The notes: generated by a model from the letters alone, not told the origin. A stretch of DNA of 64,000 nt from Bacteroidales bacterium (GCA_017545365.1 JAFWOP010000011.1:49883-113882), one strand, 5' to 3'. Shown: positions 9,130-18,049, numbered from the stretch's first letter. Made by a program: numbers and translations.

Positions 9130-10194
9130 CTATTCCTTATTAATGACCCATAGACCGCTTTTGCGACTTCCTTGACGGCTAATAACTCCTAAATCCCGAA
9201 GACGTTTTATCTGCTTTTCAACTCCGCGAAGACTTATACCTATCTGTTCGGCAATATCTTGTGCGGTGACTGAAGGGTTGGCGTGGAGCAACAACAGGAT
9301 TCTCTTTTCGTTTATACCGAACTTTATACCGAACTTTATACCGAACTTATCACCGAATTTTTTACCGAACTCTTCGTCGATAGTTGATATTGTCTCTTGA
9401 TTTGTATTAGAAATAGGTTCGCCCTGATGGTCTTTTAGCGTCTTATATATTTCATTCAACATGAAATCTATAAAAGGTCCGGACTGCCCCATGTTGGAAC
9501 TGGCGGCGATGGCATCGTAATAGGCTTGCTGGTTTGCATATATCATGTTTTCTACTGGTAGATGCTCGAAGAGGGGATGAAGTTTGCCAAGTATCAGCGA
9601 CTGCCACAGACGGCCCATGCGCCCATTGCCATCAATGAACGGATGGATAAATTCAAACTCAAAATGGAATACACATGAGCGGATAAGCAGATGGTCTTTG
9701 GAATATTTGAGCCAATGAAACAAATCGCTCATCAGAAGTGGCACTCTGTCGGCTGGTGGTGCCAGATGTACCAGCCCCTTTTCGCCGAATACGCCCACAC
9801 CACCGCGACGGTAACAGCCAGCATCGTCAACCAAAGCCCGCATCATCACTCCATGCGCTTTCAAGAGGTCTTTTTCGCTAAAAGCGTCGAGCGTAGAGTA
9901 TAGTTCGTATGTCTTGATAGCATTCTTTACTTCCTGTATTTGTCGAAGCGGTGCCACGATGGTTTTTCCATTGATGATGTCTCCCACCTCGTCTTCGGAA
10001 AGGGTGTTGCCTTCGATTGCCAAAGAGGAGTGGATGGTCTTAATGCGGTTGGCTTTGCGCAGATGAAGGCCGTCTTCCTGTTCCAGACGAATTGCATAAC
10101 GTTCAACCTGTCTAGAAATTTCAGCTATGAGATTGATGGCTTCGGCACTCACTGTGAACGGCGGGGTATATGTGGGTTCGGTTTTCTTTGCCAT
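9130..10194 (-). CDS. Fic-domain protein with C-terminal winged helix
   Basis: Fic enzymes transfer AMP or similar groups onto protein hydroxyls. The start ATG at 10194 is 4 bp after the hsdM stop; the longer frame to 10374 runs into hsdM and was rejected. The active-site motif HPFIDGNGRMGR (residues 184-195) is complete. An inhibitory motif SLAIEGN sits N-terminal to it (residues 57-63), as in class II Fic proteins that restrain themselves through a Glu. After the Fic domain comes a 12-bp/4-residue repeat (FGIK type, residues about 276-294), then a winged helix-turn-helix (SVTAQDIAEQIGISLRGVEK). Fic genes inside type I R-M operons are known, but the target here is unknown. The wHTH suggests DNA binding, perhaps autoregulation. 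Confidence 0.9.
   Translation of the reverse strand: MAKKTEPTYTPPFTVSAEAINLIAEISRQVERYAIRLEQEDGLHLRKANRIKTIHSSLAIEGNTLSEDEVGDIINGKTIVAPLRQIQEVKNAIKTYELYSTLDAFSEKDLLKAHGVMMRALVDDAGCYRRGGVGVFGEKGLVHLAPPADRVPLLMSDLFHWLKYSKDHLLIRSCVFHFEFEFIHPFIDGNGRMGRLWQSLILGKLHPLFEHLPVENMIYANQQAYYDAIAASSNMGQSGPFIDFMLNEIYKTLKDHQGEPISNTNQETISTIDEEFGKKFGDKFGIKFGIKFGINEKRILLLLHANPSVTAQDIAEQIGISLRGVEKQIKRLRDLGVISRQGSRKSGLWVINKE
9316..9375. repeat. 12-bp tandem repeat inside the Fic gene
   Basis: Five consecutive 12-bp units start with accgaa at 9316, 9328, 9340, 9352 and 9364. The central ones are identical and the outer ones are diverged. They encode (F-G-x-K)n between the Fic and winged-helix domains. Copy-number change would keep the frame and only change linker length. 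Confidence 0.9.
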
Positions 10195-10198
10195 AATG

Positions 10199-12511
10199 CT
10201 ATGCGGTTTCAAACAATGACTGGATAAACCCTTGGCTTTGGCGGTCGAGTTCGAGGATGTCGCGCTCGTTTTCTTCGAGGGTGCGCAGGGGTGTCGGCTT
10301 GTAGAAGTATTTGTTGAATGAGATTTCGCAGCCAATCTTAGTAGGGGGCAGGTTGATCCACGCATCCGCCACATAGGGGCGTACCTCGCGGAGGAAGTAC
10401 TGGTAGATGTCCTCTTTGACGGGAATCTTCTCGGTGTCGCGCAGGTCGCTGTCGGTTTCGTACTCTACCCACATGCCTTTCTTCACAGGGTAGAAACCGT
10501 AGTCGCCCAGCCGTTCCCATGCGATGCCATACACTTCGGTCAGCTCTTCAATTTCTTTGTTTGTGGCTTTGTGTTCTTTCTTCACCACCGGGGCGGCGTC
10601 GGGGTCGGGCTCCGACATGGCGCGGGCGATGGCCTTGAGGGTGGCTGCCTGGAGGTCGAGTTTCTGCTGCTTGGCGGCATTGGACAGCAGGTCGTAAAAG
10701 ATGTTGTAGTCCATATAGACCTCTGTGCCGACAGCCCGCAACAGGCTTTGTGCTGCCTGTTTCAGCGCCTGCCGGGCGTTCCAGTCCTTGACAGAGATGA
10801 GCTTTGCCAGCTTCTTGTCGGTCAGTTTGATGTCGTTGTCGTTCAGATACTCCTTGATGGCGGGCAGCTCGTTGTCCAAGCCCTTGAAGACCCGCTCTCC
10901 GTAGGTTTGGTAGAGCCATCGCGATAGCTCCGCCTCGCCTTTGTCAAACAGCAGTTCGTCGACTTTCAGCGCGTTCATCTGGCAGCGCAGCCGCAGGGGT
11001 CGCTCGATGGTGACATTGTAGTAGCGGAAGTCGTCGCCGTCGAATATCTTGGAAGCTATCTTATCGTTCTCCACCTCGACGAAATCCATGTAGGTCTTCA
11101 CAATGAGGTCACGGTATTCGGGGGTGATGGTGCAGTTGCGCGAGCCTTGGTTCTTGCGCAGTTTCTCGAATGCCTGTGAGGCATCGATTAGCTGCACCTT
11201 GCCTTGGCGGGTGGCGGGCTTCTTGTTGGTGAGCAGCCACACGTAGGTGGTGATGCCGGTGTTGTAGAAGATGTTGTTGGGCAGCTGTACGATGGCATCG
11301 ACCAGGTCGTTCTCAACCACATAGCGACGGATGTTGCTCTCACCGCTGCCGGCATCGCCGGTGAAAAGCGACGAGCCGTTGTGGATGGAGGCAACACGGC
11401 TGCCCTGCGGCTGTTGGTCGAGGGGTTTCATCTTGTCAATCTCCTCGAGCATGAAGAGCAGCTGTCCATCGGAGGTGCGGGGGGTGCAGTCGAGCACCTC
11501 CTTGTCGCCCGCATAGTTGGTCAGCGGCAGCTCAAAGCGCGAGTCGAGCAGGGTCTTCTCGTGGTATATCTTCTCTTTGTCGGTCTTCCACGACTTGCCG
11601 TATGGTGGATTGGTGAGCTGGAATCCGAAAGACTGACCGCGGAAGTGGTCGTCGGTGATGGTGTTGCCACGGTGCATGCCGTCGGGGTCGACACCCTTGA
11701 TGATGAGGTCGGACTTGCAGATGGCGTAAGTCTCGGGGTTGATTTCCGTACCCGAAAGCAGGATGGCGTTGCTGCGCACCCCAAGGTCGAGTAGGTACTC
11801 GCGCCCTTCGGTGAGCATGCCCCCGCTGCCCTCGGCGGGATCGTGCAGGGTGATGACTTTGGGCAGATTGTCTTTGACAGGGTAGAAGACCAGATGTGCC
11901 AGCAGCGAGATGGCATCGCGCGGGGTGAAGTGCTCGCCCGCCTCCTCGTTGTTCTCCTCGTTGAAGCGGCGCAACAATTCCTCAAATACGGTGCCCATGT
12001 CGATATTGGTCAGGGCGGGCAGCGGAAGGCCGTCGGGGTCGTGGGCCTCTTTGTCTGTGAGGTTGATGTGCGGGTCGGTGATTTTCTCAATCATCGAGAG
12101 CAGGCGGTCGTTGTCGGCGAGCTTGCGGGCTTTGGTGTAATACTCAAAATTCCGCAACACGTCGCGCACATTTTCGCTGTAGCCGTTGAGGTATTCGACG
12201 AAGTTGTCGTAGAGCAGGTCGTTGTTGTCGGAGGCTTGCGACTTCAACCGATTGAGCGTCCATTTGCTGGTGTTGAAATAGCTGAGGCCGGTGATGTCCT
12301 TCAGCACGCCCTCGTCGATGTTGTTGATTCCGGTCTCTTGTATCTCTTCCTCCACCTCCTGCTTGGTGGGTTCGAGCAACGCATCCAGTCGTCGCAACAC
12401 CACCATGGGGAGGATGACATCGCGGTATTGTCCGCGCAAGAACACATCGCGCAATACATCGTCGGCAATCGACCAGATAAAAGATACTATTTGCGAGTGG
12501 GTAGTGTTCAT
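10199..12511 (-). CDS. hsdM: Type I R-M DNA methyltransferase subunit
   Basis: HsdM is the adenine-N6 methyltransferase of the complex. At 770 aa it is longer than the commonest ~500-aa HsdM but fits the long subgroup. The N-terminal helical domain (residues 1-150) is followed by the SAM motif DPAEGSGGM (224-232) and the catalytic NPPYG (301-305). EEAGEHFTPRD near 190 is another family hallmark. The extended C-terminus ends near the Fic start. It is the first gene of the operon. Upstream on the minus strand, TACCTTTC (12587-12594) is one base off the phylum -7 box and could be the operon promoter, but that is weak. Confidence 0.96.
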   Translation of the reverse strand: MNTTHSQIVSFIWSIADDVLRDVFLRGQYRDVILPMVVLRRLDALLEPTKQEVEEEIQETGINNIDEGVLKDITGLSYFNTSKWTLNRLKSQASDNNDLLYDNFVEYLNGYSENVRDVLRNFEYYTKARKLADNDRLLSMIEKITDPHINLTDKEAHDPDGLPLPALTNIDMGTVFEELLRRFNEENNEEAGEHFTPRDAISLLAHLVFYPVKDNLPKVITLHDPAEGSGGMLTEGREYLLDLGVRSNAILLSGTEINPETYAICKSDLIIKGVDPDGMHRGNTITDDHFRGQSFGFQLTNPPYGKSWKTDKEKIYHEKTLLDSRFELPLTNYAGDKEVLDCTPRTSDGQLLFMLEEIDKMKPLDQQPQGSRVASIHNGSSLFTGDAGSGESNIRRYVVENDLVDAIVQLPNNIFYNTGITTYVWLLTNKKPATRQGKVQLIDASQAFEKLRKNQGSRNCTITPEYRDLIVKTYMDFVEVENDKIASKIFDGDDFRYYNVTIERPLRLRCQMNALKVDELLFDKGEAELSRWLYQTYGERVFKGLDNELPAIKEYLNDNDIKLTDKKLAKLISVKDWNARQALKQAAQSLLRAVGTEVYMDYNIFYDLLSNAAKQQKLDLQAATLKAIARAMSEPDPDAAPVVKKEHKATNKEIEELTEVYGIAWERLGDYGFYPVKKGMWVEYETDSDLRDTEKIPVKEDIYQYFLREVRPYVADAWINLPPTKIGCEISFNKYFYKPTPLRTLEENERDILELDRQSQGFIQSLFETA

Positions 12512-13577
12512 TTTATTGCATTTAATTATAAATAACGCAATTTCACCTTATTTATTGCCCTCGTAGCAATAACTTTTGATTGTAGCGAAAGGTATTTGAT
12601 GTTTGAGCTTTGGCGTGGCGAGAAAACGTGGTAGCGAAGATACCAACACAATCGGTGATAGTGTCCTGCAAAAAGTGTGAACTGTGAACTGGGGTGTGAA
12701 CAGGGAAGGATAGTAGTTTCATACCTATTGTTATTGTTATTGTCATAGGGTGCCACTTTATGCCACTTTTTTTTATCAAAAGTGGCACCCTGATTTTTGG
12801 TCTTTTTGGGTATAACTATAATAGGCACACACATGAATATCACATCACATTTTAACACCTCTCAACACCGTCGTGCCTTCGTCATGCATTCGTCGTGCCT
12901 TCGCTTTTTACGACGAGATAACTTCGCTCCCAAGGTGGAGGCAAGGGGCAAACAAAACGGAATGAAAAAGTCCCCAACGTTGTATAAGGTGAGAGCAGAG
13001 AGAGCTTGCTCGCTATGCCGAGCCAAACAACGTCACGAAGTAACATCACCTATCCGTTTTTCGGAAGAACCGATATTATTGCGCCGTATTCGTATCGGCT
13101 TCATGCTGCTTAAGGCAGCATGTGAACGGCGGGGCGTTCACTTCTCCGCTCCGCTATCGAAACCGTCCACCGGACGCTTCCTTCACCTTCGTCGTGCCTT
13201 CGTTCTGACTTCGCTTTTGCCTTCACTCCTGAGGTGGAGGCAAGATGTATCCAAAATGGGATGAAAAAGGGCCCTCGTCATCACTTATCCATTTAGCGGA
13301 TGAACCCAATATGAACCGGGAGGTGGTGGGGTAGGGAGAAGCTAGGCGTGAACCGCATCGAAAGGAGGGTATAAAAATGCCGTTTTCCGAAGAGGAAGGA
13401 TTGTATGCGGATGTGGGGAAATACGTGCAGTGGAGGGTTGTTTGTGGTTGTTCTCTGCAATATGGTGTTGCGGGCGATGAAAAAAATGGAGGCGGTTAAA
13501 GGGTTGGTTTGTAGGTTTGTGGCGTGACTTTGTTGAAGTGTTGGTGAAATATTTTTGCGTAATATATAAAAAATTAG
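12512..13577. other. Long non-coding stretch upstream of hsdM
   Basis: About 1.07 kb lies between divergent units (hsdM and the zapA operon). Open frames here (such as a 155-aa frame at 12797-13264) have skewed Arg/Ser-rich composition and no recognisable domain, so I do not call genes. The stretch holds the diverged duplication described separately and a hairpin CATGCTGC/GCAGCATG (13102-13122). Confidence 0.6.
12889..13312. repeat. Diverged direct duplication in the intergenic region
   Basis: Two partial copies are visible. Copy 1 (about 12889-13078) has cgtcgtgccttcgctt, aaggtggaggcaag, ggaatgaaaaag and atcacctatccgttt in order. Copy 2 (about 13189-13312) has the same landmarks: cgtcgtgccttcg, gaggtggaggcaag, gggatgaaaaag and atcacttatccattt. 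Copy 1 carries about 60 bp more between the last two landmarks. The origin is unknown; a degraded mobile element is one possibility. Confidence 0.6.
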
Positions 13578-13585
13578 TAATTTTG
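13578..13585 (+). promoter_or_regulatory. Bacteroidota -7 promoter box (TAATTTTG)
   Basis: TAATTTTG fits TAnnTTTG and is preceded by an A-rich run, 33 bp before the ATG at 13618. It is the likely promoter of the coiled coil - zapA - 6S - rny group. Confidence 0.75.
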
Positions 13586-13617
13586 CACCGCTTTTTGTAG
13601 TGTAAACTGTCATAGCT

Positions 13618-13911
13618 ATGTTGGATTTTGAAACCACTGTCGCGGAGATCGAATGGAAGGTTCGAAAGATGATTGAAGAAAATGGCCGTCTGCGCGAGGG
13701 GGAGGCAAATCTGACAGAGCGATGCCGCAAGCTGCAGGAGCAAGTGAACAATCAAAATATAACAATTAATAATTTAAAGGAACAAATCAACATATTAAAA
13801 CTTGGGAACACGCTGACTCAAAAGGGCGATTCTGTAGAGATTAAACTTAAAATCAACCAACTGATACGGAGCATAGATAAAAGTCTGACATTAATTAACA
13901 AATCTGAATGA
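13618..13911 (+). CDS. Coiled-coil protein upstream of zapA
   Basis: This 97-aa, highly charged protein is predicted to be coiled coil over most of its length (heptad-like stretches in residues 5-65, such as NLTERCRKLQEQVNNQNITI). It has no signal peptide or membrane segment. It sits directly upstream of zapA in the same direction. In other Bacteroidota a similar small coiled coil occupies this place, so a cytoskeletal or Z-ring-associated role like that of ZapB is a reasonable guess. Sequence similarity to ZapB itself cannot be judged by eye. Confidence 0.65.
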   Translation: MLDFETTVAEIEWKVRKMIEENGRLREGEANLTERCRKLQEQVNNQNITINNLKEQINILKLGNTLTQKGDSVEIKLKINQLIRSIDKSLTLINKSE

Positions 13912-13992
13912 ACGTGTTATTGCTTGAATGTGTGAATGCTTGAGTTGCTTGCACAATAAAGACAATCAAACATCAGGCAATCAAACAATCAA
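13912..13992. repeat. Inverted word repeat, family B (gcttgaat/attcaagc vocabulary)
   Basis: The repeat fills the whole gap between the coiled-coil gene and zapA, beginning at the stop codon. The left side uses gcttgaatgtgtgaatgcttgag; the right side uses caatcaaacatcagg and caatcaaacaatcaa, roughly complementary words. The same vocabulary recurs at 49264-49618. Confidence 0.65.
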
Positions 13993-14277
13993 ATGATGAA
14001 CGACATACCGGCTACAGTACATATATTAGACAGGCCTTATAAGCTGAGGATAAGCCCCGACGACGAGCAATACCTTCGCCGGGCTGCCGAGCTTATTGAC
14101 TCCCAGTCTAAGAGTTACGGTAAAATGTATGCCTATAATGACCGTCAAGATTTGTTGGCGATGGTGGCCTTGACCCAGATTACCCGCCTTTTGAAACTGG
14201 AAGGCAGGCAGCAGTTTCGCGACACGAAGCTGGAAACGAGGCTCTCTGACATTAATCGACTGCTTGATAAGAGATAA
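13993..14277 (+). CDS. zapA: Cell division protein ZapA
   Basis: ZapA binds FtsZ and cross-links protofilaments in the Z-ring. The 94-aa protein has the family layout: a small N-terminal globular part (VHILDRPYKLRISPDDEQYL, then RRAAELIDSQ) and a C-terminal helix for dimer and tetramer formation. Two tandem ATGs occur at 13993 and 13996; the first was used. It is followed directly by the 6S-like RNA, the same neighbour relationship (zapA then 6S RNA) known from other bacterial phyla. Confidence 0.85.
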   Translation: MMNDIPATVHILDRPYKLRISPDDEQYLRRAAELIDSQSKSYGKMYAYNDRQDLLAMVALTQITRLLKLEGRQQFRDTKLETRLSDINRLLDKR

Positions 14278-14434
14278 TCCTGCATCGGACCCGAAACAGT
14301 TTGTAAACTCAACACCATTTACAAACCGAGTAAGCTCATGGGTGGGTAGGTTGTATGGCTGAGACACCCGGCACTCAAATCCTAACAGTTCAGAGTTTAT
14401 CATAACTCCCGGAAGGTAAGGTGCAGGATTCTTT
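14276..14434 (+). ncRNA. ssrS: 6S-like RNA (ssrS candidate) downstream of zapA
   Basis: A 159-bp block is closed by a perfect 9-bp stem, AATCCTGCA (14276-14284) with TGCAGGATT (14422-14430), and ends in cttttaaaa. Inside is a second perfect stem, GTTTGTAAA (14299-14307) with TTTACAAAC (14318-14326), and a long interrupted middle region. The length, terminal closing stem and position right after zapA match 6S RNA, which binds housekeeping RNA polymerase. The first two bases overlap the zapA stop. A covariance-model search (6S or 6S-Flavo) would settle it. Confidence 0.65.
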
Positions 14435-14504
14435 TAAAAACTAAATTGAACTGAAAGACCCTTTCAGTAGAGCGGTTCCCCTAAAAACATTATCTAACAA
14501 ATCT

Positions 14505-16049
14505 ATGAATATAGCTATTGGAATTATTATTGGAATTGCAGTAGGAGGCGGTGTGGGCGTATGGCTCACCACGAACGTCCTCCGCAACAAACTGCTTGCC
14601 AAGAGCCAGCAGGTGCTCAAAGATGCTGAAGAAAAAGGTGAGATGATTAAAAAGGACAAGATTCTTCAGGCCAAAGAGAAGTTCCTCCAGCTCAAGAGCG
14701 ACCACGACAAACAGGTGAACGAGAGAAACAACGCCATCCGTGAGCAGGAGAACAAACTGAAACAGCGCGAGAACACCCTCAACCAAAAGGTGGAGGACTT
14801 GCAGAAGAAGAGCAACGACCTCAAACAGGTGAGCGAGAACCTCAACGGTCAGATTGAGGTGCTGCGCAAACGACAGGCCGAGGTGGAGAAAGTCTACAAC
14901 GAGAGCATTGAGAAGCTGGAACATATTGCCGGCATGACTGCCGACGAGGCCAAGCAGAACTTGGTGGAGATGATGACCGACGAGGCCCGTGCCGAGGCTT
15001 CGAACAACATTATGGATATTGTGGAGGAGGCCAAAATTACCGCCAACGAACAGGCCAAGAAGATTGTCATCCAGTCAATCCAGCGCACCGCCACAGAGAA
15101 CGCCATCGAGAACACGGTGAGCGTGTTTAACCTTGAGAACGAGGAGGTGAAGGGCCGCATCATTGGTCGCGAAGGCCGCAACATCCGCGCCCTGGAGTCC
15201 CTCACCGGCGTGGAGGTCATCATCGACGACTCGCCCGACGCTATCATCCTGAGCGGCTTCGACCCCGTGCGCCGCGAGATTGCCCGCCTGTCGTTGCATA
15301 AGTTGGTGACGGACGGCCGTATCCATCCCGCCCGTATTGAGGAGGTGGTCGCCAAGACCCGCCGTCAGATTGAACAGGAGATTGCCGAGGTGGGTAAGCG
15401 TACCTGCATCGACCTTGGTATCAACAATATGAACCACGAGCTGATGCGCATGGTGGGACGTATGAAGTATCGTTCGTCCTACGGCCAGAACCTCTTGCAG
15501 CACAGCCGCGAGGTTGCCAACCTGGCAGCCACCATGGCCTCGGAGCTGGGCCTCAACCCCAAGCTTGCCAAACGCGCTGGTCTGCTGCATGATATCGGCA
15601 AGGTGCCCGACACAGAGCCCGAGCTGCCGCATGCAATCTTCGGCATGAAGCTGGCCGAGAAATACAAGGAGCATCCCGATGTGTGCAACGCCATCGGTGC
15701 GCACCACGACGAGACGGAGATGACCAACCTTATCGCACCTATCATACAGGTGTGCGACGCCATCAGCGGTGCCCGCCCGGGTGCCCGCCGCGAGGTGGTG
15801 GAGGCCTATATCAACCGCCTCAAGAAGCTGGAGGATATGGCCATGACCTACCCCGGAGTTGTCAAGACCTACGCCATCCAGGCTGGCCGTGAGCTGCGCG
15901 TCATCGTGGGTGCCGAGAAGGTGAGCGACGCCGAGGCCACAAAGCTCAGCTTCGACCTCTCGCGCCAGATTCAGAACGAGATGACCTATCCCGGACAAAT
16001 CAAGGTGACGGTTATCCGCGAAACCCGTGCCGTGAATTACGCAAAATAA
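14505..16049 (+). CDS. rny: Ribonuclease Y
   Basis: RNase Y is a membrane-anchored endoribonuclease that starts mRNA decay. At 514 aa it has the standard order: an N-terminal transmembrane helix (residues 1-25), a long charged coiled coil (about 30-170), a KH RNA-binding domain ([16 protein letters not shown] near 217), and an HD domain ([18 protein letters not shown], then GLLHDIGKV). The catalytic HD pair is present. It is preceded by a hairpin CTGAAA/TTTCAG (14450-14466). It lies in the zapA operon, although the 6S RNA and repeats between them may separate the transcripts. Confidence 0.96.
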   Translation: MNIAIGIIIGIAVGGGVGVWLTTNVLRNKLLAKSQQVLKDAEEKGEMIKKDKILQAKEKFLQLKSDHDKQVNERNNAIREQENKLKQRENTLNQKVEDLQKKSNDLKQVSENLNGQIEVLRKRQAEVEKVYNESIEKLEHIAGMTADEAKQNLVEMMTDEARAEASNNIMDIVEEAKITANEQAKKIVIQSIQRTATENAIENTVSVFNLENEEVKGRIIGREGRNIRALESLTGVEVIIDDSPDAIILSGFDPVRREIARLSLHKLVTDGRIHPARIEEVVAKTRRQIEQEIAEVGKRTCIDLGINNMNHELMRMVGRMKYRSSYGQNLLQHSREVANLAATMASELGLNPKLAKRAGLLHDIGKVPDTEPELPHAIFGMKLAEKYKEHPDVCNAIGAHHDETEMTNLIAPIIQVCDAISGARPGARREVVEAYINRLKKLEDMAMTYPGVVKTYAIQAGRELRVIVGAEKVSDAEATKLSFDLSRQIQNEMTYPGQIKVTVIRETRAVNYAK

Positions 16050-16135
16050 GAACGTGTTAATGTGTGAATGTGTTAGTCCATTGCGCATCAAAGACTCACG
16101 AATTAGCAAATTAACGAATTAGCGAATTCAGAATT
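16050..16135. repeat. Inverted word repeat, family A
   Basis: The repeat runs from the base after the rny stop to the base before the lgt ATG. The left arm uses gtgttaatgtgtgaatgtg, the right arm aattagcaaattaacgaatt, with the core gcgcatcaaagactc between them. The same core in reverse complement is at 55570-55590. Confidence 0.7.
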
Positions 16136-16993
16136 ATGCTTCTCAATTTCATCAATTGGAATGTAGACCCTGTGATGTTCCATCTCGGCTCGTTCGGGTT
16201 GCGGTACTACTCGTTTGGCTTCCTTTTTGCCTTCCTCTTCGGCTATCTTATCATCTATCGGATGTTCGTGCGGGAGAAGGTGGATACCAAATACCTCGAT
16301 TCGCTTGTAGTGTGGATGTTTGTCGCCACGCTCGTAGGTGCCCGACTGGGACACTGCCTGTTCTATGAGCCCGACTATTTCTGCACCTCCGAACATTGGC
16401 TCGAGATATTCCTGCCGATAAATATGAAGACGGGTCAGTTCACTGGCTATCAAGGCTTAGCCAGCCACGGGGCGGCCATCGCCATCCTGCTCACCATCTG
16501 GCTCTATTGCCGCAAGAATAAGATCAACGCCTGGTGGCTGCTCGATAGGCTGGTCATCGTGGTGGCTCTGGCGGGTGCCTTCATCCGCTTGGGCAACCTC
16601 TTCAACAGCGAAATTTACGGTGTCGAGACCTCCCTGCCGTGGGGCTTCATCTTTGAGCGCAACGGCGAGACGGTGCCCAAGCACCCCACCCAGCTCTACG
16701 AGGCGCTCTCCTATCTGCTCATCTTCTTGGTGTGCTTAATTGTCTATCTTCGCAAAAATGGCAAGCTGCACAACGCACGGCTTTTCGGGTGGTGGCTCAT
16801 TGCCCTGTGGGGTGTGCGTTTCCTCATCGAGTTTGTTAAGGAGGAGCAGGTGGACTTTGAGAAAGGCATGACCCTCGACATGGGCCAGTGGCTCAGCGTC
16901 CCCTTCATCATCGGCGGCATCGTGCTGGTGGTGCTTTCGCACAAAGGTGTTATCAAAGAAGGCATCTTCACCGGCAAACCCACAAAGAAATAA
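16136..16993 (+). CDS. lgt: Prolipoprotein diacylglyceryl transferase
   Basis: Lgt moves a diacylglyceryl group from phosphatidylglycerol to the lipobox Cys, the first step of lipoprotein maturation at the inner membrane. The 285-aa protein has about seven hydrophobic segments. The signature reads RLGNLFNSEIYGVETSLPWG, then KHPTQLYEALSYL and RFLIEFVKEEQ near the C-terminus. The FNSEIYG version of the usual FxNxExxG core keeps the key Asn and Glu. The many lipoproteins in this window are its substrates. It is co-directional with gpmA, 38 bp downstream. Confidence 0.96.
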   Translation: MLLNFINWNVDPVMFHLGSFGLRYYSFGFLFAFLFGYLIIYRMFVREKVDTKYLDSLVVWMFVATLVGARLGHCLFYEPDYFCTSEHWLEIFLPINMKTGQFTGYQGLASHGAAIAILLTIWLYCRKNKINAWWLLDRLVIVVALAGAFIRLGNLFNSEIYGVETSLPWGFIFERNGETVPKHPTQLYEALSYLLIFLVCLIVYLRKNGKLHNARLFGWWLIALWGVRFLIEFVKEEQVDFEKGMTLDMGQWLSVPFIIGGIVLVVLSHKGVIKEGIFTGKPTKK

Positions 16994-17031
16994 TAACCCA
17001 GGCCGCAAGGCCCTTAATGCAACAGTTAACA

Positions 17032-17778
17032 ATGAAGAAACTAATCCTTGTACGCCACGGCGAAAGCGAGTGGAATAAAATGAATCTTTTTACCGGCTGG
17101 ACTGATGTAGACCTCACCCCCTACGGCATGTGCGAAGCCTATATGGCAGGTCGTCTGCTTAAGGAGGAGGGCTACCGCCCAACGATGTGCTACACCTCTT
17201 ATCTGAAACGCGCCGTTAAGACCCTCAATCAGATTCTTGATGCCATGGACATGGACTATCTGCCCGTGGAGAAGAGCTGGCGCTTGAACGAGAAGAGCTA
17301 TGGCGCCCTGCAGGGCAAGAATAAGGCTGAGACATTGCAGAAGTATGGTGAGGAGAAGTTGATGGCATGGCGTCGCAGCTACGACGTGCAGCCACCCGCC
17401 CTTGAGGCCGACGACAAGCGCAACCCCCGCCGCGACCCCCGCTATTCCGAGGTCAGCGATAAGGAGCTGCCCGCCACCGAGGCACTGTGCGACACCATCG
17501 CACGACTGATGCCCTACTATGAGGGCACCATCCTCAAGGCCTTTGAACAGCACGACGAGGTCATGGTTGTTGCCCACGGCAACAGTTTGCGCGGTATTGT
17601 AAAGACCCTCAAGCACATGGGCGACGATGAGATTGTAGGCTTCAATATTCCTACCGCAGTACCCTATATTTTTGAATTTGACGACCAGATGAACCTGCAA
17701 AATGACTTCTATTTAGGCAATCAGGAAGAAATACGCAAAAAGATAGAAGGCGTTAAGAATCAAGCAAAAAAGAACTAG
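17032..17778 (+). CDS. gpmA: 2,3-bisphosphoglycerate-dependent phosphoglycerate mutase
   Basis: GpmA interconverts 3- and 2-phosphoglycerate in glycolysis and gluconeogenesis. The start at 17032 gives MKKLILVRHGESEWN at the N-terminus with the phospho-accepting His in RHG. An in-frame ATG at 17017 is possible. Other hallmarks are TSYLKRAVKTL, RLNEKSYGALQGKNKAET and the second catalytic His in VVAHGNSLRGI. At 248 aa it is normal length. It overlaps nothing and is followed by the tRNA promoter. Confidence 0.96.
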   Translation: MKKLILVRHGESEWNKMNLFTGWTDVDLTPYGMCEAYMAGRLLKEEGYRPTMCYTSYLKRAVKTLNQILDAMDMDYLPVEKSWRLNEKSYGALQGKNKAETLQKYGEEKLMAWRRSYDVQPPALEADDKRNPRRDPRYSEVSDKELPATEALCDTIARLMPYYEGTILKAFEQHDEVMVVAHGNSLRGIVKTLKHMGDDEIVGFNIPTAVPYIFEFDDQMNLQNDFYLGNQEEIRKKIEGVKNQAKKN

Positions 17779-17837
17779 GCATAACGCTGGAAAGTGCAAA
17801 AAACGAAAAAAGTTTTGTCCATATCAAAAAAAGTTCG

Positions 17838-17845
17838 TACTTTTG
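17838..17845 (+). promoter_or_regulatory. -7 promoter box (TACTTTTG) of the tRNA cluster
   Basis: TACTTTTG fits TAnnTTTG and is preceded by aaaaaaagttcg. It lies 56 bp before tRNA-Ser and is the only box seen before the three tRNA genes. Confidence 0.75.
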
Positions 17846-17900
17846 CACCCGATTTCGCTGAAAGAAAACACAGGTTTTTGAGTAGAAATCGTACAGCTAC

Positions 17901-17991
17901 GGAGAGGTGGGTGAGTGGCTGAAACCAACAGTTTGCTAAACTGTCGTACTCGATTAGGGTACCGGGGGTTCGAATCCCCCCTTCTCCGCCA
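17901..17991 (+). tRNA. tRNA-Ser (anticodon GCT)
   Basis: Acceptor GGAGAGG pairs with CTTCTCC, and the CCA is encoded (17989-17991). The anticodon arm ACAGT-TTGCTAA-ACTGT gives GCT. A long variable arm and the T-arm GGGGGTTCGAATCCCCC are present, as expected for a class II serine tRNA. Confidence 0.95.
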
Positions 17992-18027
17992 AAGAAAAGA
18001 GACGTCCGTGTGGCGTCTTTCTTTTTC
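17992..18027 (+). terminator. Hairpin with T-run after tRNA-Ser
   Basis: GAGACG (about 17999-18004) pairs with CGTCTT (about 18014-18019) and is followed by tctttttc. It may attenuate read-through into the next tRNA rather than end transcription fully. Confidence 0.5.
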
Positions 18028-18049
18028 AAGAGAGCCATCAAGTGGCACA

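Noticed and set aside
9130..10374. Longer start (414 aa) for the Fic gene
   Set aside because: The extra 60 residues overlap hsdM, have no homology-like features, and the ATG at 10194 sits 4 bp after the hsdM stop.
12526..12858. 110-aa open frame on the minus strand
   Set aside because: It has a low-complexity Asn run and no motif, and it occupies the hsdM upstream region.
12797..13264. 155-aa open frame on the plus strand
   Set aside because: Arg/Ser/Leu-rich, no domain, and spans the diverged non-coding duplication.
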